From assembly GCA_016209005.1 (NCBI GenBank), contig JACQWZ010000109.1:1-27836 (forward strand): a DNA stretch of 27,836 bases, written 5' to 3'. This document shows, piece after piece, positions 7,838 through 13,548 of this stretch; the first letter of the stretch is position 1; each line of letters opens with the position of its first letter. The stretch is from Candidatus Kuenenbacteria bacterium (lineage in GTDB: Bacteria; Patescibacteriota; Patescibacteriia; UBA2591; PGYQ01). The translations under genes were made by a program, and so were the position numbers. A model generated the notes under the pieces. That model was not told the DNA's origin. It saw only the letters and a list, made by a program, of their open reading frames with translations, and did no database searches.

Positions 7838-7891
7838 ACTCGGTATTCAATATTGGACGATCGTCATAAAATGAAACGTAAGGAAAATTTA
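7838..7891 (+). repeat. 54-bp direct repeat, copy 1 (with GACGATCGTC)
   Basis: Aligns without gaps to 8051-8104 with four mismatches. The core TATTGGACGATCGTCA contains the perfect palindrome GACGATCGTC (7856-7865). Confidence 0.85.
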
Positions 7892-7906
7892 TTATTATTT
7901 TAGTTC

Positions 7907-7944
7907 TATCACTTTAATATTGCTATAGCAATATTAAAGTGATA
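7907..7944. repeat. 38-bp perfect palindrome
   Basis: Left half TATCACTTTAATATTGCTA is the exact reverse complement of the right half TAGCAATATTAAAGTGATA. It lies between the two 54-bp direct repeats. Confidence 0.9.
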
Positions 7945-8050
7945 ATTTGTTTTTATTTTTATCACTGTAGAAGAATAGAAAGTAAAAATATGGTGTAAAT
8001 AATAAACAATGGCTAAACAATAGCTGGCTTTGTATGCCCCACCTTTGTAT

Positions 8051-8104
8051 ACTCAGTATTCAATATTGGACGATCGTCACAAATTGAAACGCAAGGAAAA
8101 TTTA
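8051..8104 (+). repeat. 54-bp direct repeat, copy 2 (with GACGATCGTC)
   Basis: Second copy of 7838-7891, offset 213 bp; palindrome GACGATCGTC at 8069-8078. A third occurrence of the extended core, inverted, lies at 17050-17063. Confidence 0.85.
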
Positions 8105-8216
8105 AGATTTATGATTTAAGATTTAGATTAGGATTTTAAAAAAAAAGTATCAACACTTTATACGATCGTGAGGAATGTTGATATAAAATTAATAAATCTT
8201 TTCAACCACAATAAAA

Positions 8217-8252
8217 AATAAAGCGCGTTTAATTCGCGCTTTATTTTTTTAT
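8217..8252. terminator. Bidirectional Rho-independent terminator
   Basis: Stem AATAAAGCGCG/CGCGCTTTATT (11 bp, loop TTTAATT) followed by a T-run on the plus strand. It is preceded by an A-run, which makes a T-run on the minus strand. It could end the minus-strand transcript from 8412-8999, or an unrecognised plus-strand RNA in the spacer. Confidence 0.8.
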
Positions 8253-8280
8253 TTATTTTGAATTATAAAACTCTTAAATT

Positions 8281-8374
8281 CTCCCCCTCCCTTGATGGGA
8301 GGGGTTGGGGGAGGGTGAGGAATAACATAACATTTAAACACCCTCTCCTTAATCCTCCCCTATCAAGGGGGAGG
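8281..8374. repeat. CCCCTCCC/GGGAGGGG palindrome cluster
   Basis: Perfect hairpin CCCCTCCC-TTGAT-GGGAGGGG (8284-8304), then a second partner CTCCCC-TATCAA-GGGGGAG (8355-8373). Together they can form one larger fold. Related to 6206-6228 and to the coding palindrome at 1796-1855. Confidence 0.75.
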
Positions 8375-8411
8375 AGATGTGGATAAGGTATTTTATAATT
8401 CACGGTATTTA

Positions 8412-8999
8412 TTATTCAACTGGTGGTATTTCTGGAGTTGTTGGAACTGCTGGAGCTGTTGGAGCTGAAGTTGCTTTTTTTTCAGCTGCTGGTTTAGCTT
8501 CATATTCAGCAATAGCTTGAACAACTTTTCCATCTTTCTTTAAATCTTCTATAAATAATACCTGATTTCGATTTATTCTCATTAAATCTTTTGGTCCATG
8601 CAATTCTTCCCCTAATTTAATTAAAGAAATAGATTGCTCGGTTTGTGGCTCAGGATTTTTTGGATCTTGAGATTTTTGCAACACTTGTTTTACTTGAAGA
8701 TAATAAATATTTTCTAATACAACCTCATTGGCATTTTCTTTAACCACATGACCAAAATAAACTTGGCCATTAGTTAAAAATACTCCTTGCCATTCTCCTT
8801 GAGCGGATTTTGTTATCTCTAAACCTTTTTGGTTATTTAAAACAAAACCCACTACTCCGACAATAACTAAAACTAAAATAATCAATCCAATAATCAAACC
8901 AGTTGCCTTAGGTGGCGGGCAACATTTGCTTCCTTCAGAAGATTTTGTTTCTTCCAGATCAAAATCTTCCATAGGCGATTTTCTAATATCCATAGCCAT
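8412..8999 (-). CDS. Hypothetical single-pass membrane protein
   Basis: 195 aa, function not recognised. The acidic cytoplasmic N-terminus contains a CCPPP motif (about 27-31). One strong transmembrane helix follows (about residues 33-54, GLIIGLIILVLVIVGVVGFV). An extracytoplasmic domain carries GEWQGVFLTNGQVYFGHV, ENIYYLQV, LGEELHGPKDLMRI and NRNQVLFIEDL. The Ala/Pro-rich tail (APTAPAVPTTPEIPP) may be a flexible or wall-spanning region. I know similar FLTNGQVYFG proteins only as hypotheticals of candidate-phyla bacteria. The start at 8999 is supported by AGGAG (9006-9010) at good spacing, one of the few strong Shine-Dalgarno sites in the window. Confidence 0.85.
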   Translation of the reverse strand: MAMDIRKSPMEDFDLEETKSSEGSKCCPPPKATGLIIGLIILVLVIVGVVGFVLNNQKGLEITKSAQGEWQGVFLTNGQVYFGHVVKENANEVVLENIYYLQVKQVLQKSQDPKNPEPQTEQSISLIKLGEELHGPKDLMRINRNQVLFIEDLKKDGKVVQAIAEYEAKPAAEKKATSAPTAPAVPTTPEIPPVE

Positions 9000-9005
9000 A
9001 ATTTT

Positions 9006-9046
9006 CTCCTTTTTATTAATTGTTCATTAGCGCTAATTTCGCGCTA
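9006..9046 (-). promoter_or_regulatory. Shine-Dalgarno and leader hairpin of the 8412-8999 gene
   Basis: AGGAG at 9006-9010 lies 6 nt from the ATG. Just upstream the leader holds TAGCGC/GCGCTA (9028-9033 with 9041-9046), a short GC stem in an AT-rich leader. Role unknown. Confidence 0.55.
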
Positions 9047-9105
9047 TCTTTACAAATTAATAAATATAAAAAATAAAAATAGACAAAAATTTAAGAAAAT
9101 TTTTG

Positions 9106-9220
9106 CAAATCCTAAATCCCAATATCCAATGTCCAATAAAATCCCAAATCTCAAACCCCAAACAAAATACAATTAGGATTTAGGATTTGATTGGGCATTG
9201 GGGTTTGGGCATTGGGGTTT
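9106..9220. repeat. Inverted pair of 7-nt-period arrays
   Basis: The left half (9106-9164) is built from units such as AATCCTA, AATATCC, AATGTCC, CAAATCT. The right half (9171-9220) is the complementary type (AGGATTT, GGGCATT, GGGGTTT). They can form a long imperfect hairpin between two genes. Confidence 0.65.
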
Positions 9221-9404
9221 AATATAAATTATTATTAAGCATTTAAAAAATATTGTCAAAATTTTTCTGTGAATAACTTTGAATTGAGAGATGGGGGGTG
9301 GGAAGTTGGAAGTGGGAGAATTAAGAATACAGAATTATGTTAAACATCAATTGATTATTTTTATATTTACTAAAAAGCTAAGAAGCTACAAGCTAAAAAG
9401 CTAA

Positions 9405-10655
9405 TTAAATGTTTTTATAAACTTTTAGTGTTTCTTTGGCGCATTTTTCCCAAGAAAATTCTTTAGCTCTTTTAAATCCTTTTTCAATTAATTTAGTTCG
9501 TAAATTTACGTTGTTTAAAATTAATTCCAAGGCTTCGTTTATTTCTTGTTTTTTATGCGGATTAATTAAAATAGTTGATCCGGCTGTTATTTCTGGCAAA
9601 GATTCAATATTAGAAGTAATTACTGGTATTTTTTTTGCCATTGCTTCAATGACTGGCGTGCCAAATCCTTCATGAAACGATGGGAAAACAAACGTTTTTG
9701 CTTCGGAAAATAAACCGTTTAAATTCTCTGGACTAATATAACCCGTAAAAATAATTTCGTTTTTATAAGGAGAGCGCAAGGCTTTTTGATAAATTTTTTT
9801 AGCTTCCCATCCTTCTTTGCCGGCAATAACTAATTGGTATTTTATAGCGGAATTTTTTTGAAATAATTCAAACGCTTCAATCAATGTTTTAATATTTTTT
9901 CGCGGTTCAAGAGTGCCTAAAAATAAAATATAATTTTCTTTGATCTTATATTGGTTTTTAATTTTTTCTATTTCTAATTTTGGAAGTTCACTGAAGAGTT
10001 CTTTGTTGATTCCATTGTAAATCACTTCTATTTTATTCGCGGGAGTTTTAAATATTTTTATTAAGTCTTGTTTTATGCTTTGAGAAACAGCGATAATTTT
10101 TTTTGCCCTTTTTAAAGCATTAGGCGTTATCACTTTAACATTTAAAAATTGACCGGGCGGAAATAATTTTGGGAATTTATAAATACTTAAATCGTGAACA
10201 GTCACAATTGAGGGCTCATTATATGACAGGGGTAAATTTGGGGTGGGGGAATGCCAAATATTAAGATTTTCTCTTTTTAAAAAAGCGGAAGTTAAAAAAT
10301 GAGAATAAGCGATAGGTAAAAATTTTTTATATTGGCTAAAAGGAAAATATTTTATTTTTACCCAAGGTTTTGAAAATTTTGTTATATTTTTTTCAGCTAT
10401 TTCTTTGTCAAAAAATAAAACATACTCATTTTTTTCTTTATCCAGCATCTTTTCAGAATATCCCACAGTTTGCTGCGAAGATGAATGGATATTATATAAA
10501 TCTTTCTCACAGGATTTAATACCTTGTAGAAAGGCGCGGGATTTGTTTTCAAGACTAATCAAATGTTTTACCAATTGATAAGTATAGTGGGTTATTCCCA
10601 CCAAATCGTCTTTTTCCGGGTTTAAAATTGTTCGACAATCAATGCCTATCCTCAT
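9405..10655 (-). CDS. Glycosyltransferase family 4 (group 1) with an in-frame palindromic insert
   Basis: Retaining GT-B glycosyltransferase transferring a sugar from a nucleotide donor, likely onto an envelope glycan or lipid carrier. The N-terminal domain begins MRIGIDCRTIL with GITHYTYQL. The acceptor domain has IWHSPTPNLPL and TVHDLSIYKFP. The C-terminal donor domain carries VIYNGIN, LGTLEPRKNIKTLIEAF, VIAGKEGW and the E-x7-E signature HEGFGTPVIEAMA. 416 aa. Odd: residues about 38-73, between helix one and the NEYVLFF strand, are an extra block encoded by the 107-bp element 10438-10544; without it the spacing matches ordinary GT4 proteins. The ATG at 10655 is preceded by a heptad run and has no clear Shine-Dalgarno. 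Confidence 0.9.
   Translation of the reverse strand: MRIGIDCRTILNPEKDDLVGITHYTYQLVKHLISLENKSRAFLQGIKSCEKDLYNIHSSSQQTVGYSEKMLDKEKNEYVLFFDKEIAEKNITKFSKPWVKIKYFPFSQYKKFLPIAYSHFLTSAFLKRENLNIWHSPTPNLPLSYNEPSIVTVHDLSIYKFPKLFPPGQFLNVKVITPNALKRAKKIIAVSQSIKQDLIKIFKTPANKIEVIYNGINKELFSELPKLEIEKIKNQYKIKENYILFLGTLEPRKNIKTLIEAFELFQKNSAIKYQLVIAGKEGWEAKKIYQKALRSPYKNEIIFTGYISPENLNGLFSEAKTFVFPSFHEGFGTPVIEAMAKKIPVITSNIESLPEITAGSTILINPHKKQEINEALELILNNVNLRTKLIEKGFKRAKEFSWEKCAKETLKVYKNI
10438..10544 (-). repeat. In-frame coding palindromic element, copy 1 (in glycosyltransferase)
   Basis: 107 bp. The ends on the coding strand are AAATCCCGCGCCTTTCTACA and the inverse of TTATCCAGCATCTTTTCAGA, agreeing at about 12 of 18 positions. 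The peptide fits SxAFLxxxxSxxKxLxxIxS followed by ...SEKMLDK. It aligns without gaps, 35 residues, to the dnaE copy at 25421-25527. Confidence 0.85.
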
Positions 10656-10662
10656 AAGAAAA

Positions 10663-10686
10663 TAGCTTTTAGCTGTTAGCTTTTAG
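10663..10686. repeat. Heptad repeat before glycosyltransferase start
   Basis: On the minus strand TAAAAGC TAACAGC TAAAAGC TA ends 7 nt before the ATG at 10655; same family as the other pre-start arrays. Confidence 0.75.
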
Positions 10687-10701
10687 GGAAAAATAAAATA
10701 T

Positions 10702-10730
10702 GTTATACTAAGTGTAACATAGAACAATAA
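10702..10730 (-). promoter_or_regulatory. Possible promoter for the glycosyltransferase gene
   Basis: -10 TATAAC (10702-10707) lies 17 bp from a weak -35 TTATTG (10725-10730). An ATGTTA...TAACAT inverted repeat (10700-10720) overlaps the -10 and could be an operator. Confidence 0.35.
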
Positions 10731-10773
10731 AAATACAAGAATAATAAATAGTTAAAATTTAAAAGTGCAAAGT

Positions 10774-10889
10774 CAGGAGTTACGCACTATTAATGTGCAT
10801 TTGGCTAATATTAGCTAAAAATGAAAAATTAACAAAAATTCAATTTTCGTTAACTTTAGCCATTTTTTGATTAAACTGCGTAAGTCCTG
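10774..10889 (+). mobile_element. MITE-like element, copy C (116 bp)
   Basis: Same ends as copy B. Flanking direct repeat AAAGT (10769-10773, 10890-10894). It shares the variant CGTTAAC with copy D, where A, B and E have CGCTAAC. Confidence 0.92.
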
Positions 10890-11091
10890 AAAGTGTAAAG
10901 TCACAGTTTTGAGTTAAAAGTTTACCCATTCACTTTTTGATATTAATTAAAAAATATTTATTATTTTATTATTTTAAAATTATTTTCAGAAAATTTAAAA
11001 AGTGAGGGGTTTAATTTTGTCCGTCAGCTGGTGGATTTAACTTTGAATTTTTAACTTTAACTTTGAACTTTTAATTTTAAACTTTTAACTT

Positions 11092-11207
11092 CAGGAGTTA
11101 CGCACTATTAATGTGCATTTGGCTAATATTAGCTAAAAATGAAAAATTAACAAAAATTCAATTTTCGTTAACTTTAGCCATTTTTTGATTAAACTGCGTA
11201 AGTCCTG
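11092..11207 (+). mobile_element. MITE-like element, copy D (116 bp)
   Basis: Flanking direct repeat AACTT (11087-11091, 11208-11212). It lies 62 bp upstream of smpB and in the same orientation as copy C. Confidence 0.92.
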
Positions 11208-11269
11208 AACTTATCTTTTATTCGCGTTAATAAATTAGTGGTTGATTTACTCATTATTAATTTTAATCT

Positions 11270-11764
11270 ATGGCTATTACTACAAACAAACACGCTTATC
11301 ATAATTATCAAATTTTAGAAACCTACGGAGTAGGAGTTGTTTTGACTGGACCAGAGGTTAAATCAATTAAAAAGGGGCAAATTAATCTTAAGGGAAGTTA
11401 TATTTCTTTGGATTTTAGAATTCCGGAAAAACCTTTCTCTAATGTTATTTCAAAATATTCTCTCCCCTTTGTGTGGCTAACTAATTGTCATATTTCACCA
11501 TATGCTCCAGCAGCTGGAGCACAACAAAATTATGAACCAACTCATTCCCGAAAACTTCTTTTGAAAAAGAAAGAAATTAAGTCTTTAATCGGTAAATTGA
11601 AAACCCCGGGCTTGACATTATTGCCAATAAAGGTATATACTAAGGGCAAGATAATTAAATTAGAAATTGCTTTATGCCGAGGAAAGAAAAAATACGACAA
11701 AAGAGAGGATATTAAAAAAAGAGAAGTAAAAAGAAAAATTGAAAGAGCCTTAAAAAATTTCTAA
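11270..11764 (+). CDS. smpB: SsrA-binding protein SmpB
   Basis: Binds tmRNA and delivers it to stalled ribosomes for trans-translation. Starts MAITTNKHAYHNYQILETY. GVVLTGPEVKSIKKGQINL is the family core, NCHISPYAPA and PTHSRKLLLKKKEI follow, and the basic tail GKKKYDKREDIKKREVKRKI is as expected. 164 aa. It is longer than usual because about 15 residues are added between GSYISL and VWLTNCHI. No palindrome is evident in that insert. Its RNA partner ssrA lies 1.3 kb downstream on the same strand (13069-13471), a common association. No Shine-Dalgarno is visible before the ATG. Confidence 0.95.
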   Translation: MAITTNKHAYHNYQILETYGVGVVLTGPEVKSIKKGQINLKGSYISLDFRIPEKPFSNVISKYSLPFVWLTNCHISPYAPAAGAQQNYEPTHSRKLLLKKKEIKSLIGKLKTPGLTLLPIKVYTKGKIIKLEIALCRGKKKYDKREDIKKREVKRKIERALKNF

Positions 11765-11831
11765 ACAATAGCTTAATGACAAAAATTTTAAACTTTTTTT
11801 GTCATTTTGATTTTTGGATTTAACATTTTTA

Positions 11832-12242
11832 ATGAATAATTTTAATAAACAAAAATTAAATAAAATTTTTAAAAAAAATCAAATTGTTTTAGTTTATCTT
11901 TTTGGTTCAGAGATAAAAGGAACTTCTCATAAAGAAAGCGATATTGATATTGGCGTTTTATTTGGGAAAAAAGTAATTTCTGAAGATTATTTAAAGTTAG
12001 AAGGAATGTTAATTGGAGTTTTTTCTGAAATTTTTCCTAAAAAAGAAATAAATATTGTTAATTTAAATCAATCCTCGCCTCTTTTAAAACAAACAGTAAT
12101 TTTAGAAGGGAAAGCGCTTTATATTAGAAGTGAAATTGAAAGAATTTTATTTCAAATTCAAACGCTTCATCAATATGAAGATTATTTGCACTTAGATAAT
12201 ATTTATAATCAATTTTTGAAATTAAAATTAAAAGCTATATGA
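11832..12242 (+). CDS. MNT-type nucleotidyltransferase (antitoxin of HEPN/MNT pair)
   Basis: Small nucleotidyltransferase, here taken as the antitoxin half of a HEPN/MNT module; in characterised MntA-HepT pairs the enzyme AMPylates the HEPN toxin. The polymerase-beta-like motif is intact: G25-S26, ten residues, then D37-I-D39 (YLFGSEIKGTSHKESDIDIG). The start was set at the ATG at 11832 (MNNFNKQKL); a longer TTG start at 11814 adds six residues without support. It overlaps the next gene by 4 bp (ATGA at 12239-12242), so translation is probably coupled. Which partner is toxin and which antitoxin is by family analogy. Confidence 0.85.
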   Translation: MNNFNKQKLNKIFKKNQIVLVYLFGSEIKGTSHKESDIDIGVLFGKKVISEDYLKLEGMLIGVFSEIFPKKEINIVNLNQSSPLLKQTVILEGKALYIRSEIERILFQIQTLHQYEDYLHLDNIYNQFLKLKLKAI

Positions 12243-12658
12243 CGAAAATAATTAAAAAACAGCTTCAAGAAAAAATAAATAATCTTCTTGAAATTTATCA
12301 AGGATTAAAACAGCTTCAAAGATTTAAATTAAATGATTTAAAAGAAAATATTGAAAATATTTGGGCAGTTACTTTCGGTTTGATAGCAGCAATCGAAGCA
12401 ACTTTGGATATTGCTCAATATATTTTAGCTGAAAAAGGAGTAAAAAGCGAAAGTTATGGCCAAATTCCTTTTAAATTATTTGAAGAGAAAATAATTAATC
12501 AAAAATTTAAAGAAGAAATGCAAAAAATGATTGGATTTAGAAATTGCGCTATTCATAATTATCCTTCTTTAGAAGAAGAACACCTTTACGAAATTTTACA
12601 AAAAGATGTTGAGGAATTTAAAAAGTTTTTAAAGATTGTGGTAAAGTTAAAAGTTTAA
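12239..12658 (+). CDS. HEPN-domain protein, HepT-like toxin
   Basis: 139-aa all-helical HEPN protein. HepT toxins are ribonucleases that use an R-x4-6-H motif; here R101-N-C-A-I-H106 followed by NYP fits R-x4-H. The preceding helices (VTFGLIAAIEATLDIAQYIL) match the DUF86/HepT fold. The 4-bp overlap with the MNT gene and the 20-residue spacing of helices support a two-gene toxin-antitoxin unit. Inserted between smpB and ssrA. Confidence 0.83.
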   Translation: MTKIIKKQLQEKINNLLEIYQGLKQLQRFKLNDLKENIENIWAVTFGLIAAIEATLDIAQYILAEKGVKSESYGQIPFKLFEEKIINQKFKEEMQKMIGFRNCAIHNYPSLEEEHLYEILQKDVEEFKKFLKIVVKLKV

Positions 12659-12695
12659 ATTTTAATTTTAATAAAAATGAAAGGGGGTGAGAAAT

Positions 12696-12905
12696 ATGAG
12701 AGAACAAGAAACAGAGAGACAACAAGAAATATCTGATTTTAATATGTATGTCAAAAATAATAATTATAAACTAAAAGGTGGAGACCATGATACATTATTT
12801 TTATGTGATGAAAAAGGGAACAAATGGTAAGTGATAAATACTGACATTACTCTACTAATGAAAGGGGTAAGAGAGATAATTGAAGGAGAAAAAAATAAAA
12901 ATTAA
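12696..12905 (+). pseudogene. Small gene interrupted by an in-frame TAA
   Basis: A strong Shine-Dalgarno (AAGGGGGTG, 12681-12689) precedes the ATG at 12696. The first 44 codons end DEKGNKW-TAA (12828-12830). The same frame then continues for 24 more codons (VINTDITLLMKGVREIIEGE...) to TAA at 12903-12905. A CAA-to-TAA change would explain the break. Whether the 44-aa form is functional is unknown; I recognise no family. Confidence 0.55.
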
Positions 12906-13041
12906 AAATTGGAATTTTATTAAAAATTAAAAATTAAAAATTTTCCTCACCTTTTGTTAGTTAATTTAAATTTGTTTTGGATTTATAATTTTGGTCATTG
13001 TGATTTATTTAGGATTTGGGATTTGGATATTGAAATTTACA

Positions 13042-13066
13042 AAATTTTCTTTTAGAAAATTTTGTT
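13042..13066. repeat. Palindrome abutting the tmRNA 5' end
   Basis: CAAAATTTTCT-TTT-AGAAAATTTTG, perfect 11-bp arms. A similar palindrome lies before the gene at 1697 (1665-1687). Confidence 0.6.
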
Positions 13067-13068
13067 TT

Positions 13069-13471
13069 GGGGATGCTTATAATCGACGGAAAAGTTCTTT
13101 AAAAGTTAGCTATTTGTCTCGGCAAGACAAAAAATTAGCCAAACATAATAAATGCTAAATTTATTACACAGGTCAAAGAAAAAGTTCTTGCTTTTGTAAG
13201 ATCCTTTACTTTAACACCTGTTTCCGTTGTAGCTTAATTTTTTTTAATCTGCAACCATCCACCTATTGATGTCTAATAAATAGATCTGGATGTCATTTTT
13301 AGACTAGATAATTTTTTTCGTTTTAAATTAAATTATTGAAATTCATTAAGACTAGAATAAGCGACATTTGTTTATTTTTTTTGCTTATTTCGAAATTTAA
13401 AATAAACTATACTAGTAGAAGGCTTTTAAATATTTTTTCAGACAGGGGTGAAAATCCCCTCATCTCCACCA
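13069..13471 (+). ncRNA. ssrA: tmRNA (10Sa RNA)
   Basis: Acts with SmpB to rescue stalled ribosomes and tag the nascent peptide. The 5' end GGGGATG pairs with 3' CATCTCC (one G-U at the third pair), followed by A-CCA. The early segment TATAATCGACGG is the conserved tmRNA 5' region. The resume codon is GCT at 13154, preceded by TAAAT (the UAR-type context). The tag ORF runs 13154-13237: 27 residues beginning AKFITQVKEK and ending TPVSVVA-TAA, the hydrophobic Ala-terminated degron expected. About 403 nt, one piece. The T-arm loop reads TGAAAAT between GGGG and CCCC instead of the usual TTCRANY. An alternative tag starting at GCC 13138 would end after six codons and is less likely. Confidence 0.92.
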
Positions 13472-13512
13472 AAAAATAATTTAAGATTTAAGATTTAAGA
13501 TTTATAATTTTC

Positions 13513-13544
13513 TAAAAGCTAAAAGCTAAAAGCTAAAAGCTAAT
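13513..13544. repeat. TAAAAGC heptad repeat before parA-like gene
   Basis: Four TAAAAGC units plus TAAT, ending 4 nt before the ATG at 13549; preceded by TTTAAGA heptads (13483-13503). Confidence 0.85.
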
Positions 13545-13548
13545 TAGT

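Larger units (their letters stand above)
7737..8411. other. Gene-free spacer with direct repeats, palindromes and a terminator
   Basis: No plausible gene. It holds TTTAAGA heptads (7811-7833), a 54-bp direct repeat in two copies, a 38-bp perfect palindrome between them, a lone ACGATCGT (8162-8169), a bidirectional terminator (8217-8252) and a CCCCTCCC palindrome cluster (8281-8374). Confidence 0.7.
9000..9404. other. Spacer with inverted heptad arrays
   Basis: No gene. Main content is the AATCCCA-type array 9106-9220, then low-complexity sequence and a degenerate AAAAGCTA run (9371-9404) abutting the 3' end of the glycosyltransferase gene. Confidence 0.65.
10656..11269. other. Spacer with two MITE copies
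   Basis: No gene. It contains a heptad run (10663-10686), a possible minus-strand promoter (10702-10730), MITE copies C and D 202 bp apart, and a degenerate CAGCTG palindrome (11020-11035). A segment at 11217-11261 is shared with 4519-4563. Confidence 0.7.

Noticed and set aside
7838..8104. Minimal CRISPR (two repeats)
   Set aside because: Repeats are 54 bp with a 159-bp interval holding a perfect palindrome; length and structure do not fit CRISPR.
13265..13281. 17-nt match between tmRNA and dnaE copy 3 (ATTGATGTCTAATAAAT)
   Set aside because: Striking at first, but AT-rich, isolated, and in unrelated structural contexts; treated as chance unless more copies appear.
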